From CAYMSF01 sp964542255 (GTDB taxonomy: Bacteria > Verrucomicrobiota > Lentisphaeria > Victivallales > Victivallaceae): 9,792 bases of DNA. The notes beneath the pieces are model-generated. The model was given only the letters and a program-made list of their open reading frames with translations. It did no database searches and was not told the origin of the DNA. The position numbers and the translations under genes were made by a program. Each line of letters opens with the position of its first letter. The first letter of the stretch is position 1. This document shows, in pieces, positions 1-5,795 of the stretch. The stretch spans positions 1-9,792 of the forward strand of contig CAZITV010000085.1 in NCBI GenBank assembly GCA_964542255.1. The letters run 5' to 3'.

Positions 1-4
1 CATA

Positions 5-112
5 GCTATCAAGCTAAGGATCGAATATCCAATGTCCGTCCCGCATTCGCGGGATCCCGCTTTGCGGGACTGGTTATTGGATATTCTGTTCAAAATTCCT
101 TAACTTGATAGC
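5..112. repeat. Nested palindromic element (Y-shaped fold), downstream of the lyase operon
   Basis: Three layers of inverted repeat lie inside one another. The outer arms 5-20 and 97-112 match at 15 of 16 positions (gctatcaag against cttgatagc at the tips). The middle arms 23-33 and 76-86 match perfectly (gaatatccaat / attggatattc). The centre can fold either as one stem (38-44 with 64-70 around the palindrome gcgggatcccgc at 49-60) or as two small GC hairpins, cccgc-attc-gcggg (40-53) and cccgc-ttt-gcggg (56-68). The whole resembles a REP/BIME or a short miniature inverted-repeat element. It lies past the 3' end of the minus-strand operon, so it could block transcript decay or act as a bidirectional terminator. 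No long T-run follows, so it is not a classical intrinsic terminator. Function is inference. Confidence 0.75.
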
Positions 113-177
113 GATGGTAATAACCCCTCTTGAAGAGTGATTGCTCTTTGGTATTACACATATTTTATAATTCAGAC

Positions 178-194
178 CCGGCGGACGTTGCCGG
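178..194 (-). terminator. Weak hairpin just past the lyase stop codon
   Basis: A 5-bp GC stem (178-182 with 190-194, ccggc/gccgg, 7-nt loop) begins five bases after the TAA of the minus-strand lyase gene. It is followed on that strand by an A/T-rich stretch without a proper U-run. It might help end or protect the operon transcript together with the palindrome at 5-112, but the evidence for termination is weak. Confidence 0.25.
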
Positions 195-199
195 TGGGG

Positions 200-2173
200 T
201 TATTTTGCCTGGACGCTGGTAGTTACTGTCCAATTGCCGGTTGGCTGAGCCGGTCTAACTTCCAGGAGTGTGTGTTCATGATAACGCGCCCTAAACTTGA
301 AGGTATGGTCAATATATTTTTTTTGAGTAACGGTGATTGGAATATTTGAGGACATTTCAATAGTTATTGCCGCGGTTTCGATGATTTCACTGCCTTGAGG
401 TTTATTGAAACCTTCGATAAACCATTCGCCATGCCACGCGGGCAGAGTGATTTTCCCGGCGGGAATAAAAATTTTCCAACTCATTCCATTGTTCGCTGAT
501 TCTAGTTGCGCGTTATTTTCACTGCCGAGATGCCAGCGCAGCAGTAGTTGCTGCGGCAGGTTATTCTTGGTATCAATTTTATCATTGATTTCGAGTTGTT
601 TGGTGTCCCATTGAACAGTGCGCAACCAGGAATTGATTTCAGGATAGACGCTGCCGGAATTAAGCTGAATTTTGCCGCCAGCATTATTTAATGTTTCGAT
701 AATAATGGGAACATTTTTTTTGACAATGGTGCCGTTGGTGTCATTGACCTGGAGGACATTGTGTCCGCTGAACGGGCTGTACTCGGTTTTCTGTCTCGGA
801 TCGCTGTATCCACCGGTACCAGCCTCCAGCAGAACAATTTTGCCGTTCTTGATATAATTAACATGTCCGGAGTCGCCGTGGGAGTGAAAATCGTTAGGAT
901 GAAAACCGCGTACCCAGACACCGTCAGCATCAGGCTGAAATGAGCTGCGCCAAATTGCCAGCGCCCCGCGTTTGTAGGCGCCAAATAATGGCGGCTCCTG
1001 CATTCGTTTTGCATCCATGCCCAGCGCCAACATCCCGAAAACATCGCGCGGCACCTGTTTGTGATAATTAAATAGTACCCACTGTAAAACCGGGTCATTA
1101 GACAAAACGGTTAAAACAGCAATTTTTGAGGCAAAAAGGCGATAGTTGCCGCGCTGACTGACCCACCAGTCAAAGGCATTCATAACATTTTCACCCGGTT
1201 GATAGGCGGTGCTTAACCACTTGGGATAATTTTTTAGAAAGGGATGATTGGTGAATTCAGAGTCGTGATATTTATCCATAAAGTATGCGGCCAGCGCCAG
1301 TGAGGGGATAGTCCATTCGATAGCATAGCCGATGCCTTCAGAGGCGGCACCCTCTTCTCCCATCGCGTCGAGTGATTGCTTTAAAGCATTTTTTGCCAGG
1401 TTGTAAGCTTCCGGGTAGTTGTTTTTGCCGAGGTAGAGCGAGGCCAGCAGAATACCTGAAGCAGGAACAATCCATTGATTAGATTCTATTTTTTTGGATC
1501 TGACGTACCACGGCACTGCAGCAGTCCAGTCACTGACTGCCAATTTTAGTTCACGTTTGAATAATTCGTCTAATTTTAATTTTAATTCACCGTTGATGGA
1601 GGTTTCCGGCAAAATGTCAAGCATCAGTGATATTCCGGCAATGGTGTGTCCGGTGGCAAGCCAGACACCGTCACGCGGTTTAAAGTTATTGACAGATTCC
1701 GGCCTGAGGGTCCAACCCTGGCGCTGCAATTCATCCCACGAGACAATTTCTTCAAGCTGGCGCTTGATGTAATCCAGATATTTATCGTCACGGGTTAACC
1801 GGTAAGCCGCGGCCAACAGCGGCAGCTCATTGAAAATTAAATTGGAATTGCCAACATCACAACTGGCCATTGCGAACATTTTAGCATTGGCCTTGTTGGT
1901 CATCATTTTGGCGCGGTCGTGCGGAGCGGTTTTCCTTGCCCATTTACCGTCTAATTTAGAAAAATCCTCCAGGGTATTAACACGTCTGATAATAGGTTTA
2001 GTCAGAATATTGTCAGCTTGCGTTAAACAGGCCTGCCATTCGTTGTCATTGCCCGGATTGCTCTCAATTTGTTTTTTTAAGGCATCAATATTGGTGCCTA
2101 ATGACAGCGCCGACAGCTTCGTTGACAGTCCTGAACAACAGCACAATAAAATTAATATAAGTGTTTTTGCCAT
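200..2173 (-). CDS. Secreted heparinase II/III-family polysaccharide lyase
   Basis: The 657-residue protein has the two-part layout of heparinase II/III-like lyases (PL12/15/17/21 type). A helical (alpha/alpha) toroid domain occupies about residues 30-370, and a beta-rich heparinase II/III domain about 395-650. Visible candidate active-site residues are the Asn in ESNQWIVPASG (N232), the EGIGY motif (E279, Y283) and the histidine cluster in FHPNDFHSHGDSGHV (H425, H430, H432, D434, H437). Such enzymes cleave uronic-acid-containing polysaccharides by beta-elimination; the exact substrate cannot be read here. The N-terminus MAKTLILILLCCCSG is a Sec-type signal segment, so the enzyme should act in the periplasm or outside. 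A lipobox is not convincing. The ATG at 2173 is chosen because the signal peptide starts there. It lies 2 bp after the upstream stop codon without a clear Shine-Dalgarno, suggesting coupled re-initiation. A TTG at 2194 with GGTGAT before it is an alternative that adds seven residues. It is the last gene of the operon. Confidence 0.85.
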   Translation of the reverse strand: MAKTLILILLCCCSGLSTKLSALSLGTNIDALKKQIESNPGNDNEWQACLTQADNILTKPIIRRVNTLEDFSKLDGKWARKTAPHDRAKMMTNKANAKMFAMASCDVGNSNLIFNELPLLAAAYRLTRDDKYLDYIKRQLEEIVSWDELQRQGWTLRPESVNNFKPRDGVWLATGHTIAGISLMLDILPETSINGELKLKLDELFKRELKLAVSDWTAAVPWYVRSKKIESNQWIVPASGILLASLYLGKNNYPEAYNLAKNALKQSLDAMGEEGAASEGIGYAIEWTIPSLALAAYFMDKYHDSEFTNHPFLKNYPKWLSTAYQPGENVMNAFDWWVSQRGNYRLFASKIAVLTVLSNDPVLQWVLFNYHKQVPRDVFGMLALGMDAKRMQEPPLFGAYKRGALAIWRSSFQPDADGVWVRGFHPNDFHSHGDSGHVNYIKNGKIVLLEAGTGGYSDPRQKTEYSPFSGHNVLQVNDTNGTIVKKNVPIIIETLNNAGGKIQLNSGSVYPEINSWLRTVQWDTKQLEINDKIDTKNNLPQQLLLRWHLGSENNAQLESANNGMSWKIFIPAGKITLPAWHGEWFIEGFNKPQGSEIIETAAITIEMSSNIPITVTQKKYIDHTFKFRARYHEHTLLEVRPAQPTGNWTVTTSVQAK

Positions 2174-2175
2174 GG

Positions 2176-2979
2176 TTATTGTTTCGGCACCCAAAAATCA
2201 CCGGTAGTGCCGGCAAAAGGTGCAAACATGTTAGGGTTGTAGCTGGCGCTGTAGGTCCTAAAATTGCCGCCGCGTGGAATAATTGACCCTTGAACATGAC
2301 CATCAAAATAAGTTGTGTTAACTCCGCTGCTGTGACGTGCGTCCAGCACTCCCCAGCCGAGTGAAGCTGGAAAACTTACCGGCAAGCGATAACGTCCAAT
2401 GTAAACGCCTTCATTTTGCCAACGGTCATTGGCGTAACAATCCATAATTAATGCGTACTTTGAGGCATTTTTTATCTTGCTAACTTTGCATTTATCGTTA
2501 AATACGTCCTTGCCAGCTTGTGCGGTATTGTATTCCAGGCCGCGTCCCATTCCATAGGCCGGGTAGCGTCCTAACGATTCAGTGGTGGCGGTAAATGGCG
2601 AATTTTTGAAAGTCATTGCTGATGTCGATTTCCAGAGGTTCGCACGATCATCGGTAATTTGCGGACACCAAAAAATTGCCGGACTGACAAGTGTATGGGC
2701 AATTAGCTGGTTGACCCAAAAATCATATCTGTTGGCGCCAGCATTGTACAATTGCATCGCCGGGGCATAATCCGCGCAATCATTCGCGTATAAGGCAAAC
2801 GCTGTGCCGATTTGTTTTTGGTTACTTTTGCATTTTGCGTCACGGGCTTTTTCTCTTGCTTTGGCCAGAGCCGGCAACAGCATCGCAGCTAAAATAGCGA
2901 TGATGGCAATAACAACCAGTAACTCAATCAGGGTGAAAGTAAAATGCTTTCCGTACCGGGAACATTGCATGATTTTCAC
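2176..2979 (-). CDS. Pseudopilin with prepilin N-terminus and H-X9-DG motif
   Basis: The 267-residue protein carries a type IV prepilin/type II secretion pseudopilin N-terminus: a short basic leader, FTLIELL with the conserved Glu (E19, +5 of the mature chain), and one hydrophobic helix (about 17-38) followed by KAREKA. Prepilin peptidase would cut before F15. The residue before the cut is Thr, not the classical Gly. Near the C-terminus H216 is followed nine residues later by D226-G227 (RHSSGVNTTYFDGH), the H-X9-DG motif of the large pseudopilin-like families of Lentisphaerae and Planctomycetes. A GTG start is chosen because GGAGG sits six bases before it; the in-frame ATG at 2970 would have a 15-base gap. 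The GTG overlaps the upstream TGA as GTGA. No other secretion or pilus gene is present, so it probably feeds a machine encoded elsewhere. Its placement between two exported carbohydrate-related genes suggests a role in surface capture or secretion of the lyase, which is inference. Confidence 0.9.
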   Translation of the reverse strand: MKIMQCSRYGKHFTFTLIELLVVIAIIAILAAMLLPALAKAREKARDAKCKSNQKQIGTAFALYANDCADYAPAMQLYNAGANRYDFWVNQLIAHTLVSPAIFWCPQITDDRANLWKSTSAMTFKNSPFTATTESLGRYPAYGMGRGLEYNTAQAGKDVFNDKCKVSKIKNASKYALIMDCYANDRWQNEGVYIGRYRLPVSFPASLGWGVLDARHSSGVNTTYFDGHVQGSIIPRGGNFRTYSASYNPNMFAPFAGTTGDFWVPKQ

Positions 2980-4391
2980 TTACGGCCTCCATTTGTTTTA
3001 CAGGGCGCAACCGCTCTGCGGTTAAGTATATTATCGATAGCAGTGGCGATTTGCCGCTGCCGTTCATTTACCAGGGTCATTGCCTTGGCTGCTTTGGCTT
3101 TGCTTTCTGCGGGATTGTCAATGACTGCCTTTAAATATGGCCAGATATCATCAGCGGATTTTTCTGGAACTTTGTGAATCCATTCGGACAGTCCGATATC
3201 GTGCCACATTTCGCCTTTGCAGGTGTCGGTTGGCAGCTGCAGGTAAAAGCTGGGGATTAATTGCGCCAGGCTGAGGATTGGAGAGTGCATTTCCATACTG
3301 ACTAAGCACCGGGATTTTTTGTAGAGAGCAACTGCCTGATCCGGCAGCCAGTAGTTTTTCATACAAATGGTTTTTTGCTGTTCTGCCGGAGTCAGTTTAG
3401 AATATATTTCTTTATAATTAAGTTCCATCTCATAACTCATTTCAGGGCAAAGTACGACTTTTTCGCCGGTATAGGCAATGTATTTTTTAATTAACCCGAT
3501 TAACGGTGCGAGGTCGGTGTCCTGATGCTGCAAACTGCATTTATACCGTTCCAATGTCAGACCTTCCAATTTTATCTCCGGTTTAATGAGATGATAGGGG
3601 GTATAGCGGATACGGGATACCACACATAAAAATTTACCCGGCTCCAGAGCATGTTCAGTCATAAAAGTTTTATTAGTTTCATCGTTTGATTTAACCATTG
3701 CGAATGCGGCATCAGGCCCAAATTCAATGAGCGGACACTGGATATTGCTCGATTTGATTAATTTTTCGGTGATTGAGTCGCGGGCGAAGAAAAATTGTGC
3801 TCCGTCTAAGATTTCGCGCAATTGGCTGCTGACGGACTCAATCGTGATGCCGCCAAAACCATAGGGTTTATTGGTTTTGCTTCTCCAGTAAATTATATCA
3901 TCAACCGCAACCATCGGCCCGGAGCCGTGCAGAAAAAAGTCGGACTCGGCGAATAATTGATCAATTTGCGGTGAATACCGTTCGCCTTTGACTATTTTTA
4001 CCTGGGGATAATATTTGTTCAGCATTTCTTCTACACCATTCTCGACATGGTATGGCCACAGGGTAATTTGAACATCCGGCAAATTTTTTGTTAAAATTTC
4101 CATCATCCCCGGCGAATGGGAGATATCGCCGATATTTACTGTTTGCCAGCTCGAACGCAGCACTATTTTTTTCATTTTATTAACCTTTTTATTATTATTG
4201 TCTGTTCCTGACTGATTATTATTTAATGACTGCTGGGGCAACTTATTATCCTGCTTCGCGGTGCTCAAAGGTTGTCCGGAATTGTCACCTGAAACATTTA
4301 ATTCGGCAGCGTTAGCGCTGCCAATGCCTGCCGTGGTATAACCCGCAATCATTAATGCCGCGGCTAGTGCCCATCGCTTATAATTTACCAT
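2976..4391 (-). CDS. Exported polysaccharide pyruvyl transferase-like protein
   Basis: The 471-residue protein begins with a textbook signal peptide: basic n-region MVNYKRW, hydrophobic core, and SANA|AE with likely cleavage after residue 28. A Asn/Gln/Ser-rich linker follows (about 29-72), then a domain resembling the polysaccharide pyruvyl transferase family (about 73-455). Recognisable parts are the start MKKIVLRSSW with NIGDISHSPG (N87 to G95), DFFLHGSGP, FGPDAAFAM, and SMEMHSPILSLAQLIPSF near residues 365-382. Classical members use phosphoenolpyruvate in the cytoplasm to add ketal pyruvate to sugars, and usually have Arg-x-His where this protein has Glu-x-His. Catalysis of that reaction here is therefore doubtful; a lectin-like or other sugar-modifying role is possible. 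The ATG at 4391 is preferred over one at 4439 because AGGAG lies four bases before it and the signal peptide begins there. An internal ATG at 4175, preceded by AAGG, would give a cytoplasmic form. The gene overlaps the pseudopilin start by 4 bp. Confidence 0.75.
   Translation of the reverse strand: MVNYKRWALAAALMIAGYTTAGIGSANAAELNVSGDNSGQPLSTAKQDNKLPQQSLNNNQSGTDNNNKKVNKMKKIVLRSSWQTVNIGDISHSPGMMEILTKNLPDVQITLWPYHVENGVEEMLNKYYPQVKIVKGERYSPQIDQLFAESDFFLHGSGPMVAVDDIIYWRSKTNKPYGFGGITIESVSSQLREILDGAQFFFARDSITEKLIKSSNIQCPLIEFGPDAAFAMVKSNDETNKTFMTEHALEPGKFLCVVSRIRYTPYHLIKPEIKLEGLTLERYKCSLQHQDTDLAPLIGLIKKYIAYTGEKVVLCPEMSYEMELNYKEIYSKLTPAEQQKTICMKNYWLPDQAVALYKKSRCLVSMEMHSPILSLAQLIPSFYLQLPTDTCKGEMWHDIGLSEWIHKVPEKSADDIWPYLKAVIDNPAESKAKAAKAMTLVNERQRQIATAIDNILNRRAVAPCKTNGGRK
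4173..4187 (-). promoter_or_regulatory. Possible internal translation start in the pyruvyl transferase-like gene
   Basis: On the minus strand AAGG (4187-4184) precedes ATG (4175-4173) by eight bases. The ATG falls exactly where the family's conserved domain begins (MKKIVLRSSW), after the signal peptide and Asn-rich linker. Initiation here would give a 399-residue protein that stays in the cytoplasm. An A-rich Asn/Lys linker produces such sequences easily by chance, so this is a possibility only. Confidence 0.25.
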
Positions 4392-4419
4392 AGCACTCCT
4401 GTAGATTGATCTTGAACAT
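4378..4419 (-). CDS. Possible 13-codon leader ORF before the pyruvyl transferase-like gene
   Basis: One base after the regulator's TAA, an ATG (4419) preceded at five bases by GGGGAG opens a frame encoding MFKINLQECYGKL, ending at TAA 4378-4380. It runs through the ribosome binding site and start codon of the next gene in another frame. It could couple translation of the regulator to the next gene, or simply be a chance frame. The strong ribosome binding site is the only argument for it. Confidence 0.25.
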   Translation of the reverse strand: MFKINLQECYGKL

Positions 4420-4420
4420 A

Positions 4421-5443
4421 TTAACTCCCCGCCGTGCATAGGTTTGGTTCAAACACCTGCTTTTGTACCGGTAAATCGCAACCGGAGAGTTTCTCAAACA
4501 AGTGCGCCATTCCAGTCGAAACAATCGCCGATAAATTCAAATCAATACTGGCATGTTCAAACTCCCGCGGCAGCAGCTGCTGACCAGGGTTATTACAATC
4601 TACTAAATAAAAATCGCGGTTGGGCAGTTTTCCTTTCAATAGAAAATGATTTACTGCAATTGTCCCGACTTGATCGTTCGATGCAAATATCCCGGTTGCG
4701 TTATATCCGCTGTTTTCATATTTCTCTAATAATCCCGCGGCAGCATCGTATGTATGGTAGGATTCGGCATTATCATGAAACGAGCGGCATTCCATTCCCA
4801 ATGCCGCCGCCTTCTTTAAAAATGCTGCTTCACGAGCAACTGTGGCAGGAGGACGAAACATACTTAAATATATTGCCCGCCTGCAGCCTTTTGATGCCAG
4901 ATATTCCGCCGCCAGTTCGCCAACACGATAATTATCTATGGCAAATTGATCCATGTTATTGTCTGGTTCAACTTGACCGAGCAGTTGTACCGCCGGAAGT
5001 TTTGTTAACGGCGGCGGTAACAAATTTTTTGACCCCACCAGCACGACTGCATCAAGACGCGGCAGCAGCATCTCGGCATGATTCGCGTTATCGTCGGATA
5101 AATTACAGTAAACCAATGCGCACGAACGTTTGCTCAGTTCTGCCTGCAGCAGCGCTGAAAGTTGAATGTAAATAGTATTATTACTCCATAAACCAGCATT
5201 TCTCATCGCCAATGCAATTAACCGATGTTTGCTGACAAACGTTCCCTTGCGCGAAATTCGTTTCACCAGCCCCTCCGCTTCCAATACATTCAGCGCCTTA
5301 TTCACCGTCATGAAATTGACTGAGAATCTTTTCGCCAACTGTTGGACTCCTGGCAGCGTGCCCAATTCGAGTCCGCTCAGAATGCCGCGACGAAGTTCAT
5401 CGGCAACTTGCGGATAAATGCTGTCTTTACGGGTGACTTTCAT
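4421..5443 (-). CDS. GntR-family transcriptional regulator with LacI-type sugar-binding domain
   Basis: The 340-residue protein has an N-terminal GntR winged helix (about 8-72: IYPQVADELRRGILSG, then LPGVQQLAKRFSVNFMTVNKAL and a wing ending RKGTFVSKH). A periplasmic-binding-protein-like effector domain follows (about 92-335) of the LacI/GalR type. Typical pieces are FAIDNYRVGELAAEYLASKG, the sequence GIFASNDQVGTIAVNHFL, and a late FEHASIDLNLSAI. This is the AraR-like architecture, normally a repressor released by a mono- or oligosaccharide. The ATG at 5443 has AAGG six bases before it. The gene heads the operon ending in the lyase, so its product most likely controls the operon and itself in response to a breakdown product of the lyase substrate. 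The ligand cannot be told from sequence. The stop codon lies 29 bp before the next start. Confidence 0.9.
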   Translation of the reverse strand: MKVTRKDSIYPQVADELRRGILSGLELGTLPGVQQLAKRFSVNFMTVNKALNVLEAEGLVKRISRKGTFVSKHRLIALAMRNAGLWSNNTIYIQLSALLQAELSKRSCALVYCNLSDDNANHAEMLLPRLDAVVLVGSKNLLPPPLTKLPAVQLLGQVEPDNNMDQFAIDNYRVGELAAEYLASKGCRRAIYLSMFRPPATVAREAAFLKKAAALGMECRSFHDNAESYHTYDAAAGLLEKYENSGYNATGIFASNDQVGTIAVNHFLLKGKLPNRDFYLVDCNNPGQQLLPREFEHASIDLNLSAIVSTGMAHLFEKLSGCDLPVQKQVFEPNLCTAGS

Positions 5444-5486
5444 CTCAAACCTTAAAATTATCGGTTATAGCTATATTATGATAATA

Positions 5487-5514
5487 ATTATATCTTGTTT
5501 TTTTTAAAAAGCAA
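5487..5514 (-). promoter_or_regulatory. Promoter of the regulator-lyase operon
   Basis: On the minus strand a -35-like TTGCTT (5514-5509) is separated by 16 bases from a perfect TATAAT (5492-5487). Transcription would start near 5480, about 37 bases before the regulator's ATG. No better sigma-70-type site lies between this and the start codon. A 10-bp palindrome tatagctata (5466-5475) lies just downstream of the predicted start. Confidence 0.6.
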
Positions 5515-5515
5515 G
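5494..5515. promoter_or_regulatory. Candidate operator for the GntR/LacI-type regulator
   Basis: A 22-bp near-palindrome pairs at 9 of 11 positions: cttg at the left edge, caag at the right edge, and T5/A5 tracts meeting at the centre. It overlaps the -35 element and fills the spacer of the operon promoter, where a bound repressor would block RNA polymerase. Because the middle is a plain T/A tract, some of the symmetry may be chance. Assignment to this regulator is inference from position. Confidence 0.4.
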
Positions 5516-5651
5516 TCTAAATTAATAAATAATTTTTAAATATTCGCTGATTTGCAGTATTTATTTATGATTAATTGCTTATAACTTCAAGATTTTGGAT
5601 TGAATGATTAACGTCTTTGGTTTACTTTAGAATGGCAGTGAATTTCGGTAT

Positions 5652-5657
5652 TATAAT
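5652..5657 (+). promoter_or_regulatory. Possible -10 box of a distal histidine kinase promoter
   Basis: A perfect TATAAT lies inside the palindrome tattataata (5649-5658). Only a poor -35 (TTAGAA, 5627-5632, 19-bp spacer) is present. If used, it would give a kinase mRNA with a leader of about 130 nt that includes the hairpin at 5708-5728. Confidence 0.3.
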
Positions 5658-5707
5658 ATCGGAGTCACATTAATAAACACCGTATGAAGCCTGGAAATGG
5701 TGTCGTT

Positions 5708-5728
5708 ATAAATCGTAAGGCGGTTTAT
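5708..5728 (+). other. Leader hairpin upstream of the histidine kinase
   Basis: ATAAATCG (5708-5715) pairs with CGGTTTAT (5721-5728) as an 8-bp stem with one G-U pair and loop TAAGG. Just upstream ACACC (5677-5681) pairs with GGTGT (5699-5703), and an extension of that stem would compete for 5706-5709. No known riboswitch class was recognised. Confidence 0.4.
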
Positions 5729-5771
5729 CGCTAAAAACGGGGTTATCATATCTACTAATGTTTAGAAGTAA

Positions 5772-5780
5772 TGCTATAAT
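5772..5780 (+). promoter_or_regulatory. Extended -10 promoter next to the histidine kinase
   Basis: TGCTATAAT (5772-5780) is an extended -10 (TGnTATAAT) with no clear -35 at the usual distance. It lies so close to the start codon at 5796 that transcription would begin inside the ribosome binding site AGGA (5785-5788). If it is active, the message would be nearly leaderless or translation would start at the internal ATG 5814. Confidence 0.35.
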
Positions 5781-5795
5781 GGTTAGGATAGAGCA

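Larger units (their letters stand above)
5444..5795. other. Divergent intergenic region between regulator operon and histidine kinase
   Basis: This 352-bp stretch has no supported gene. It is strongly A/T-rich on the left (about 5450-5600). It holds the minus-strand promoter and candidate operator at 5487-5515. On the kinase side there are two TATAAT hexamers (5652-5657 and 5775-5780) and a leader hairpin at 5708-5728. Confidence 0.6.

Noticed and set aside
133..148. Hairpin aagag-tgattg-ctctt as an operon terminator
   Set aside because: The stem is only 5 bp with no T-run on either strand, and the neighbouring cctcttgaagagtg offers an alternative pairing.
137..349. 70-codon plus-strand frame at the left edge
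   Set aside because: Its second half overlaps the lyase gene, and its first half covers a hairpin region. There is no ribosome binding site or domain.
688..1098. 136-codon minus-strand frame overlapping the lyase gene
   Set aside because: It is out of frame within the well-supported lyase gene, and its translation lacks any recognisable domain.
4444..5175. 243-codon plus-strand frame antisense to the GntR-family regulator
   Set aside because: It lies wholly opposite a regulator with clear domain motifs, and its product is rich in Pro, Gln and Arg without family resemblance. It is a shadow frame.
5521..5574. Inverted A/T-rich repeat attaataaataat / ttatttatgattaat as an operator
   Set aside because: It needs a three-base bulge, and such pairings are expected by chance in a stretch this rich in A and T.
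5660..5760. Cyclic di-GMP (GEMM) riboswitch in the histidine kinase leader
   Set aside because: The region has two stems, but the conserved GEMM sequence blocks are not present.
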